From: Cristatella mucedo
Taxonomy: Eukaryota > Bryozoa > Phylactolaemata > Cristatellidae
NCBI GenBank assembly: GCA_009760855.2
Contig: WPIO01000126.1
Span: forward strand, 250,001-314,000
Direction of reading: 5' to 3'
DNA length: 64,000 bases
The position numbers and the translations under genes are program-made. Each line of letters starts with the position of its first letter. The first letter of the stretch is position 1. This document shows, piece after piece, positions 43,279 to 52,175 of this stretch. The notes beneath the pieces were generated by a model, which saw only the letters and a list, made by a program, of their open reading frames with translations, was not told the DNA's origin and did not search any database.

Positions 43279-44323
43279 TCAAGCGAGCTCCTTATCGTAA
43301 ATGTGCTCGCCCAGGTGGGCGTTGCTGAGGTGGAGCCGTCGGAGCCGACTGATGTGGTCGGCCGCCTTTTTGATAGACTCGACCTGCTCGTTCAAGAAGT
43401 TCGACTCGAGGAAGTCTTGCATCTGCAACGAGAGGAAGCGTCAGCGCCCGACGGACTGGAGACGAAATTCGCGAGGAGACGGTGCGACAACAGGGCTGGC
43501 GGTGACTGAGAGACAGACAGAGACCGACAGAGACGGACAGAGACGGAGACAGACAGAGACAGACAGACAGAGACAGACAGACAGAGACAGACAGACAGAG
43601 ACGGACAGACAGAGACGGACAGAGACAGACAGAGATGGACAGAGACGTACAGAGACGGACAGATACGGACAGAGACGGACAGAGACGGACAGAGACAGAG
43701 ACATACAGAGAAAGACAGAGACAGACAGAGACAGATAGACAGAGAAAGACAGAGACGGACAGAGACATACAGAGACAGACAGAGACGGAGACAGAGAGAA
43801 CTCAGAGACAGAGACAGAGAGGGAGAGAGAAAGAGCTCTCGCCGAGGTCTCTCGCGCACATACCGATGGATCGCTGCTGCAGAGCTTGTGCAGATTGAGC
43901 AGGTCTTCGTTCACTTTCCTCTCAAGAGTCAGTAAGTGCTCCATTGCTCCAAGACCGGTAGTCCAGTTCCCTTTAGTAGGAGACTGCAAGCACGGACGCC
44001 GAGTGAGCGAGCACACCGCCTTCGATATATTAGGCACGACGACGAAAGGTACGCAAGGTACACTGCACGGGCTCATCGGGAAGGAGTCTGTGGAGCCTCC
44101 CTACCTTCCTCCTTCCCAGAAATGCTACGCGGAAGCAGTATTCGCTCGCCGCACTCTTTCCCCTTCCCCCGTCGCTCCACTTTGTCGAAGGGGTGGTAGC
44201 TCCTTCTTAAGAATAATAGTACATTTGTATAGTGCCCTCGGATAACTTAATCTCTCTCTCTCTCTCTCTCTCTCTCCCTCTCTCTCTCTCTCTCTTTCCC
44301 GTCTCTCTCTATCTATCTATCTA

Positions 44324-44387
<64 letters not shown>

Positions 44388-46176
44388 CACTTCGGGTGGT
44401 ACGTTGCTTAGCCTAGTGGGGCAGTAGATCTTATTGGTAGGCTGGAGCCAAAGAATAAAGGGACCTAAAAGTGAGCAACAAAACCTTGAAGTCGATGCGT
44501 TGCTTGATCGGTAGCCAGTGCAGGTCGGAGAGAAGTGGTGTGATATGGCAATTTCAACGCTAATGACAATGGCTGCTAAATTAGCTAAGCTTTACTTTTA
44601 CCTTTGGTTATGAGGGATTTTTATACCGCCCCCTCAAAAGGCTAAATCTTTTTCTAGCAATTTCACATATGCTGGACTAGCACAAGAAAGGGTGGCTAAA
44701 GACGTCCTTCTTTTTAGCAAAAAGAGATTACGTCTGATCGGCGGAGGCGCAGCTTCGGCGCACAGCCGGCAGCTGCTCGCGAGGACACAAACGTCACGAG
44801 AGTACAAACGTCGCTTTATTCTGGTCAAAAGACATATTTTGTGCAGCGCATTGTCGGCGTGCAGCCATTTAGATACGGTACACGCCCATTTTCAAATTCT
44901 TATTCGCAGAGTGAGCGCGCTTGAGGTGGGCACGCCTTCTACCTTCAGCTTCAGCATTTCCCTCCAGAGGTCGCCACCTATTTTCCTGCTGAGGTGGGGC
45001 GGAAGAATGCTGCTCGACAGCTTGAGGCTCTCCAAACGAGCGTACCCATTACTTTTCTTTTTGGATGGGACCTAAATGGCTTTCGATCTGGAGCCTAGAT
45101 GGCTTTCGGGAGCAGCACCTATGAGCATTTGTGGCTCTCCGTAGACGACGAGTGCCTTTAATTTAAGAGGTGAGCCTCAGAAACCTCGCCGGGCGGCGAC
45201 GGCTCGGTGCTGTACGGATTCAGGCTCCGTATTCGTAGCGGGGCTGAGCGTGGCAGAGGAGGAGGCGTTTCGCCGCAAAGTAAAGCGCAGGCTCTGGGCG
45301 CTAGTCGGTCCCGTGCGGGAGCATTATTATAGCCTTTTCTGGAGTCCTCCAGCTATAGACCGCTTAACTAATTACTTTTAGTTCAACTCGTTGAGCAGGC
45401 GCGACCTATCAATACCACTGCTTGACAGCATTACCGGGATCCTAGAATCGCGCAACGTCGCACACGGTCGCTCCAGCATGACACAGAAGTTCGGCCAAGT
45501 GCCAAGGTCATTGCAATTTCAATAAAGTAAGTTGACAAAAGGTAACAGGTAAGGTAACAGGTTCATTTTTATGTAGCGGCAGAATGGCCGTCACGGCTAC
45601 CGTCACCGCTTGCAGTGACCATTAAAGGATCGACCACCACAGAACTCGAGCCCGCGACCTGGTCGTGAAGAGCGAGCACCTAACCTCCCCGGCTAAGACC
45701 CGTCGGGAGCATAAGTTGCAAGAGTGCCTCGTTAAATGCTCGCAACCGAGGCGTGCCGTTGACGGTTGATCGGTTTCATAGAGGCCTATTGAAAATACAC
45801 TCAAACGCTGCTAGTCAGCAATAATAATTTTAGTGCAAAACCATAATTAAAGTAAGGAGACCGCATGTATTGTGACTCGTGGCATGGAACCACCGAGCCC
45901 CTCCGGCCCACTCACCGTCCTACAGGCTGAGCTCATGCCACAAAAACTTTTCGGCCAAGAGTACAATGGCTTATGAGCAGTGACAGTGAACCAAACTGGG
46001 TCTGCAATGGCACCACAATTGTACTGCCCAGATCACAAAGAAGTGCAATGATATGGTGGTGTAAAGCCCTCTTTAAACCGTAAAATGGACGGGCGCTGGT
46101 CAGCAAAAATTTCGCATATTAGCAAAAGTCCAATGTACTCCGCAATGTGCACGAAAACAGACGTGCATAGAGCATG

Positions 46177-46228
<52 letters not shown>

Positions 46229-47454
46229 AGAGAAAGAGAGAGAGAGAGAAAGAGAGATAATAATAATAATATTGCACTTGATAAAGCGCCCTCAGAGAAC
46301 TTAATCTCTTTCTAGGCGCTTTACATTTGCTGCAAAGTGATACGCAATAGAATAGTAAGTAAAATCATGCTTGAAAAACAAACAAAATGAATAAAATGGT
46401 TAGGGGTTACATGCACTGGGTCAGCATGCAAATGAGATGAAACCAAGAGCCAGAGTTAGATCCAGTGGGGAGACAGGTGGAAGAAACGAGGGAGCGATGG
46501 GCGTGAGCGAAGGCTAAGGAGATGGAGAACGAGGAAGCGAGACAGAAGGAAAGAGCAGCCGAAGGACTAACTCGTACACTTATTTGCGTCTCTGAGCTGC
46601 TCGCTGTCAAGCACGCTGCCGTGCAGCATTTTGAGATCACCCGCCAAGGCTACAACGTACCCTGATCCTGTAGAACTCGGCTTGACCTCCGCGCTTATTC
46701 TGATATTCGATCATCTTGTTCGCATGCTCCCTCTCCTCGTCGGATGCCTTGGCAAAGAACTTGGCGAAGCCGGGCATAGCGTGCAAGTCGTGTGAGAAGT
46801 GAGCTGCCATTGCCATGTAGATGTAGCTGGCTTCCAGTTCAGTGTTGATCTGCTGATTCAGACCGTTCGCGCATTCGTCGGCATAGTTCTGCTTAGCTCG
46901 GGAGTCTACCAGCGCACAAAAACAATTTCGCTTCTATTAATGAGGCGAACACCGTTACAGCAAAGAGTTCGAGAGCGTTTGGGCAGAAAAGAGCGCCAAT
47001 AGAGCCAGTAAAGACTGCCGACAATACGACCCCTATGCACCGCCCAGTACGCAGACAGTAACGCCGACGACAAGTCCAAGCATCTAGCACATAGAGATCA
47101 TAGGCGCCCATAGATGTGTATGTGCGACGGAAACCTCCAAACAATCTGATGTCAGCGCCCTGGCTCGATAAAGTAGTGTCCTAGGAGGCTGAACCACAAA
47201 CTTGTCCGACCAGCCAACTAATGCAGACTTCTGCCTGGCTAAAGGGAGCTGCAGCCGACAGCGCCTCTAGTTACGCTCCAACTTCCACTACTCATCCAGA
47301 CGGACGAGATGTACCTTTGGGATGACTAGGACAGCAGCACGCAGAAGACTTCAATCGCTAAACTAAGTCACAACGATGGGGCTACAATTGGCCGTGACCA
47401 GAACCCATCGCCGACGAAGACGTTCAAGCGCATTCGCAGCTATCGAGAAGCGGC

Positions 47455-47528
<74 letters not shown>

Positions 47529-50307
47529 CAGAGAGAGAGAGAGAGAGACGTACCCGACAATAAAAGAGTGTCAAGTACGTAATTCCGCTTGCCGGCCAGA
47601 TGCATTCCAGTCAATGCATCGAACTAGCCGTCGACATTTATGCTGTATAGTGCATACTGCACAGCTATACTGTATAGCACTGCGAAGGACATTACTATTA
47701 TACGTGCTGTCTGTAGCGCCACCGCCAACAAAATCAGATGCATTGTAATCTTTGAAGTGTGACGTGTGCGGAGCCTGTTTGGCAAAAATGCGAAGAGCTG
47801 AGCATTTGCAGGTCAAATTATTCTCCGCCAAGCGCCATATCACTACCCATCAAGTAGCTGTGAGCTACGTAAGAATCTCAAGGGTCAATGCATATGACAG
47901 AAGATAAGACTTATCAGCAATAGGTGGTGGGTGTGCGTGCATAGCTAACGACCAAATCTCCAAGCGAAATATTGTTCAAGGATATGTTTGCCTTAAAACT
48001 ACATGCGCTTTTGGGGAAGCATTGAAACTTTAGCTCGCAGAATGACGGAACTTACTGCTAACGGCCACTAGTCACACACAAAAACATTTAGAAGCAGCAG
48101 CAGTAGTACAGCGAGCAATATATTTACAGCCCAGGACGATGGTAAAAGCTGGTCGCTTGAATCTGATAGTGCTACTACGTTTTCTCACAGATAACTTACC
48201 TGAGCAGTTCAGCCAGAACGAAAATTGAGCTATTCGTGAAACTGAATACATGCGACTGACGCCATTCACATGAGATAACACAACGAAAGTTCACGTCTGA
48301 ATCAGTTCTTTCTCACTCAAATGAAATTGGCTATGATGAAATCTTTGTTACCGTAGCGGCAGCGACGGATAGAATGCGAGCTGCAAGATCGTATCGGTGG
48401 GTGCTCAAAGATAGTACGCTTAGTGCAAGTTCACGGTCGCGTAACGAGAATCGCCAGAAGGTCGCGTTGGCTTCGTAGCCACAACTCAAAAGAATTGATG
48501 TGATGATGAACTGACAGATCAATGTCGTTCAGCTCAGTTCATAATTGCAACGCAGCTAGAGAGTTCAGTATCAACCATTTTTGTAGACCTGAGAATCTGT
48601 TCGAATAGTTCACTTCAATTAGTCTTGACGAGGCGTCTCAGCACATACTTCTCACATTGAGGCCACGCAGCCAATCGGTGACATACAGCACCTTTGAATG
48701 CCATAACTAGTTGACTCGTCGTGACAGTCAAAGATCAAAAGTAAGTCAACTTGAGCAAGCTATCTCTAAAAAGCGATAAGGGAAGCTTATAACAAGACTT
48801 AATCTCAGTTGGCGGTAGACTGTTCGCTCAAGTATGATTGACTTTAATCACTTGAATACAGGCAAGCTGAAAACGTGTCCATTTTGTTGAGGGTCTTTTA
48901 TGTGACACCATCGAGTAAGAATGAGCCATCGCTCATAACTTAGTCAAAGGCCTACAAATTAAATCACATTAGCAAGCACAGCAAGCTGTGTTACTGGAGC
49001 TATGCTTGTTGACGTTGACTATGCCACCACTAACCATTCGCTCATGCTTCCTTTGCAGCAACTGTAAAGTACCTAGAAAGAGATTGGGTTTTTCTGAGGG
49101 CCCTATAACAAATATATTATTATTTTTAACCTACTTAAATAACCTGCATTATAAACTTCTAAAATGAAAGTTGAACTTTGAACTGACTGCATTCAGTCTG
49201 CAAACTGATGGGATCAGAAATCTCAGTGATACGTTTGAAGAAGCACTCCGCTGCCTAAAACCCCTCAGATCACTTTGTTTCTCAAGAAAAGTGTGGATGT
49301 TAGACGGAGTTTTTCTAAAATAAAATCGTGTAGCAATTAATATGCCGTCGACGAGGGTACTACCTCGTTTTAAAAGCACCGATTATTTTAATGTACATCT
49401 TAATATCGACGATGCAAGCTTCCGAATAGTGAGCGCTCTTATTTTAACAGTATCTTAACCAAGCTCTGATGGTTTGAGCACACAGCAAGCATAAAAAAGC
49501 AGCGGCATATTCCTCAACATAAGCACGGCGCTTGTGCCGAGGAATGTGCACAGCTACGCACATCGGTGAACTATTTGTAGAAGTCTATCCGGCAGTCAGT
49601 CTGGCGTCGTCACTGTAACCCAACCACGGATCGTGTCAATTCGTCGGCGTCTGCTCACGTAGTCTGCCTTCGTTCCATACTATTTGACCGTAGCCGCAGC
49701 GCGCTGGGTGGGCTCGCTACGCGACGCGACTCCCTTGTCGCGGGGCTGCGTCCTGCGATCTCCTTCGGCCGCCGCTCAGTGCCAGCCGGCGGAGCTGTGG
49801 CAGCCTCGCCGAGGCAGATGACGCGCAGTTTGCAGGCGCCGATGCATCGCTGGCGTCGACACTCGAACGAGAGCTCGCAGTTCGCGCCTGGACGAGTCTC
49901 TTCCCCCGCCCCTGTCCGCACCCCTCAGCCGCCACTCCACCCACCGCCGCTTCAAGGACAGCTCGTCGAACTGCCAGCTGACTACGAATGGTGGTCGCCA
50001 GGCGGTGCGCGAGCGGGGCGAAAGAGTCGCTCGGGACGCGGACGCCGATAGCACAGCAGGCGGCGAGGAACGCGCAGGAGCCGCTCTATCAGCCGCCGCA
50101 GAGAGGCCGACATGGCGGCCGATCGATGCGGCGGCGGCGGCAGGGGGGGGCGGCAGGATTCGCTCAACTCGGCCGGCGGCTGCGAGCGGGAGTGCAAACC
50201 ACGCCAGCGCGACCGCCAATTCGCGGTGGGGAGAGCGCGCCATTACCTGCGAGGCTCAGATAAGCCAAAGAGGCCAGACTCAGAAGCAGCAACATTGAGC
50301 GAGCCAT
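43279..50307 (-). CDS. Secreted ferritin, H-type ferroxidase subunit (minus-strand gene, 4 coding exons)
   Basis: Coding exons, 5' to 3': 50,307-50,247 (61 bp, phase 1), 46,905-46,661 (245 bp), 43,983-43,864 (120 bp), 43,422-43,279 (144 bp with TGA). Donors are GTAATG, GTACGT and GTATGT, and every acceptor ends in AG. The joined product is 189 aa. Exon 1 is a signal peptide (MARSMLLLLSLASLAYLSLA), followed by a four-helix ferritin fold. Ferroxidase ligands are present: Glu in NTELEAS, Tyr in SYIYMAM, Glu and His in DEEREHA, Glu in TLERKVN, Gln in LNEQVES. Such subunits oxidise Fe(II) and store it in a 24-mer; the signal peptide points to secretion or vesicles. No IRE-type CAGTGN hairpin was found upstream. 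All residues look intact, so it is probably functional. The start has weak -3 context but G at +4. Confidence 0.92.
43507..43835. repeat. Imperfect GACAGA minisatellite in ferritin intron 3
   Basis: About 330 bp of GACAGA/GACGGA units on the plus strand (polypurine) and TCTGTC on the minus strand. It fills most of the 441-bp last intron of the minus-strand ferritin. Both strands are open in several frames because stop codons cannot form in the repeat, which creates long spurious ORFs rich in Arg/Asp/Thr/Gln or Ser/Leu/Val/Cys. Confidence 0.95.
44208..44590 (-). mobile_element. LINE-A remnant with an expanded (CT)n microsatellite, ferritin intron 2
   Basis: The left part (aataatagtacatttgtatagtgccctcggataacttaatctctct) is a reversed LINE-A tail and half of the hairpin. 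The right part (44,386-44,590: gggtggtacgttgcttagcctag ... gtagccagtgcaggtcgg) is LINE-A C-terminal sequence. Between them (44,250-44,383) is (CT)n with CTAT units, in place of about 300 bp of normal LINE sequence. Confidence 0.7.
45560..45705 (-). mobile_element. SINE-B copy in ferritin intron 2
   Basis: Reversed SINE-B: body atgtagcggcagaatggccg first, then B-box region agaactcgagcccgcgacct and A-box side cacctaacctccccggctaa. Intronic and presumably tolerated. Confidence 0.7.
46177..46258. repeat. (GA)n microsatellite in ferritin intron 2
   Basis: About 80 bp of GA units with a few AAAGAG interruptions, immediately left of a LINE-A tail. Confidence 0.95.
46258..46434 (-). mobile_element. 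LINE-A 3' end in ferritin intron 2
   Basis: Reversed tail (taataataataat then gcacttgataaagcgccctc), a complete hairpin, and about 110 bp of 3' UTR ending near gcatgcaaatga. 5'-truncated. It lies about 230 bp from exon 2 of the minus-strand ferritin. Confidence 0.85.
47457..47547. repeat. (GA)n microsatellite in ferritin intron 1
   Basis: About 90 bp of GA units with one GGTCA interruption. Confidence 0.95.
49010..49130 (+). mobile_element. LINE-A 3' end in ferritin intron 1
   Basis: accactaaccattcgctcat, gcagcaactgtaaagtacctag and agattgggtttttctgaggg followed by ATATTATTATT: a plus-strand, severely truncated LINE-A 3' end, antisense to the ferritin gene. Confidence 0.75.
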
Positions 50308-51336
50308 GAGAAGAACGTCGCTTCCACGACCGACCGAGGCTTCAAATGAGCTGGCAACGCTGCGGTCTGGGACCAAAGTACGAAGAACGAGGGGCAAGAG
50401 AGTGGCGGCTCAGATCTCGACCTTTGACCGTTGACCGTGGCGTCGCAATTCAATACCGGCCTTGTTTGCTTGTCCGGAACTGCTCTCTGAGGAATGGCCG
50501 CCTGCTGCAGGCTGCAGACCGGCGTTCTCTCAAAAATTAAAGAAGACAGCATTTCTCAGCTTACTTAATTTCCCTGCGTAGCCTGTAGAACAGTCAGGCA
50601 CAGCAGTTTCTGTGAATTTTGCTTCAGGCCATGCTGTTACTGCAGAAAAACGAAGAACTGCCTCTTACGTACTACCTAGGCGATCGCCTACGATCGCCTA
50701 CGTTACTACCTAGGCGATCGCCAGGGAGACCACTCTCGCGCGCGCACCGCTCCGCTATGAGTGACGAGCGATGCCCGTCGCGACCCCGGGGACACTGAGC
50801 ACTTTCGCCGACGCGCACGCCGCGCAGCGAGCAGGCCTGTGCGAGCGACGGTGGAGCTGCTGGTAGATGCGTGCACGCTCTACGACCCTAACCAAAATCG
50901 GCTAGCGATAAACGAGGGACGAACAGATTGGATCCTTATATCTACTTCTTCACGAGCACCCGAAAAATCCGAGCGCAGCCCAACTGGCAATAGCTTCTAG
51001 CGGAGGTGGGTACCGGCGCGAGTGACGCTTGCTGCCGGGACGTTAGGAGTTGCGCCGGGCTCCAGCGGCCGGTCAGCAAAACCGGGTAAAGCGTAATTGC
51101 CACCTGCCCCGAGTGGACGCCGCGGCTTGAGGTGAAAGGTCGCGAGCATCCGCCCACCGACCAGCGGATCGCTTGGAGTATCGATAGCGCAGTAATCTGC
51201 GGCGCTATCGCGACCCTTGTACTTTAGTACCTCGCGCGCGCCGCCGAGTAGGTCCTACTTGCGACCAACAGTCCGCGCTGCCGCACGCAGCCCGTCGGTC
51301 ATTCCTCTTGTCGCTGTGCCAAGACAGAGGCGCGCG
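50308..51336. promoter_or_regulatory. Divergent (bidirectional) promoter region of the two ferritins
   Basis: The two ferritin start codons face away from each other across 1,029 bp that is partly GC- and CpG-rich, so it should contain both transcription starts. Visible structures are a 14-bp palindrome TAGGCGATCGCCTA at 50,677-50,690 with a repeat of its core at 50,713-50,722, and a 9-bp inverted repeat CGATAGCGC/GCGCTATCG at 51,182-51,210. I found no TATA box at a convincing position. The role is inferred from layout. Confidence 0.6.
50671..50722. promoter_or_regulatory. Repeated GCGATCGC palindromes between the ferritins
   Basis: ACTACCTAGGCGATCGCC occurs at 50,671-50,688 and 50,705-50,722, and each copy contains the 10-bp palindrome GGCGATCGCC. 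A third partial motif, cgatcgcct, lies between them. A dimeric transcription factor site is possible, but so is local duplication without function. Confidence 0.4.
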
Positions 51337-52138
51337 ATGGCGAGCTTCGCGCCGCTAGGGGTCGCTCTCGTTGTGCTGCTGGCCGTCGTCGCTCGGTCGG
51401 CATCGTCAACGGGCGAAGATGAATTCGGTAACTACAGCGCCGTGCACGCCGCTTCGCGACGAGCGACACCCGTCGCGACCCGAGCGACACTTTCGCTGAT
51501 ACGCACGCTGCGCCGAGCCGCGAGCGGGCCTCTGCTGGCGACGGCGGAGCTGCTGGTAGATGCGTGCACGCTCTACGACCCTAACCGAAATCGGCTAGCG
51601 ATAAACGAGGGACGAACAGATTGGATCCTTATATCTACTTCCTCACGAACGCCCGAATAATCCGAGCGCAGCCCAGCTGGCAATTGCTTCTATCTGAGGC
51701 GGGCACCGGCCCGAGCGACGCTAGCTGCCGGAACGTTAAGAGTTGCGCCGGGCTCCAGCGGCCGGTCGGCAAAACCGGTTACAAGCTTAATTGCCACCGG
51801 CGCCGGGCGGACGCCGCCAGCTTGAGGTGAAAGGTCGCAGGCATCCACCAACTGGCCCGGGTCTTCCTCATGAGTATCAATGACGCGGTAACCTGCGGCG
51901 CTCTCGAGACCGTTGCACTTTGCACCTCGCGCGCGGTCCCGTAGCTCCTACTTGTGACCGACAGTCCGCGCTGCCGCACGCAGCCCGTCGGCCATTCCTC
52001 TCATCGCTGAGCCTAGACAGAGACGCGCGATGGCGAGCTTCGCGCCGCTAGGGGTCGCTCTCGTTGTGCTGCTGGCCGTCGCCGCTCGGTCAGCAACGTC
52101 AACGGGCGAAGATGAATTCGGTAACTACAACGCCGGCT

Positions 52139-52145
<7 letters not shown>
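50763..52145 (+). repeat. 693-695-bp tandem duplication covering the promoter-proximal region and exon 1 of the plus-strand ferritin
   Basis: 50,763-51,457 and 51,458-about 52,145 are two diverged copies (offset 695 bp at the left, 693 bp at the signal exon). Shared landmarks include gctggtagatgcgtgcacgc, ttggatccttatatctactt, gcgccgggctccagcggccg and the signal-peptide exon. Each copy carries one complete first exon. The right copy ends at a (CCG)n tract. Confidence 0.9.

Positions 52146-52175
<30 letters not shown>

Larger units (their letters stand above)
46906..50246 (-). other. Intron 1 of the minus-strand ferritin
   Basis: A 3.3-kb intron containing a (GA)n microsatellite (47,457-47,547) and a LINE-A tail (49,010-49,130), and otherwise sequence I do not recognise. 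From about 49,680 it becomes GC-rich and CpG-rich as it approaches exon 1. Short frames on both strands there are products of GC richness. Confidence 0.7.

Noticed and set aside
43292-44076. Long Ser/Leu/Cys-rich and Arg/Asp/Thr-rich ORFs (up to 211 codons)
   Set aside because: They translate the GACAGA repeat in ferritin intron 3. The real coding parts here are the ferritin exons at 43,279-43,422 and 43,864-43,983.
50308-51336. Iron-responsive element upstream of the ferritins
   Set aside because: No CAGTGN loop flanked by complementary 5-bp stems was found near either start codon. One CAGTG on the minus strand near 50,795 lacks a pairing stem.
51217-51660. A 147-codon ORF extending ferritin exon 1a
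   Set aside because: Beyond 51,427 the frame is intron: a GTAACT donor follows in the same phase as the acceptor at 53,223, and the read-through has no similarity to ferritin.
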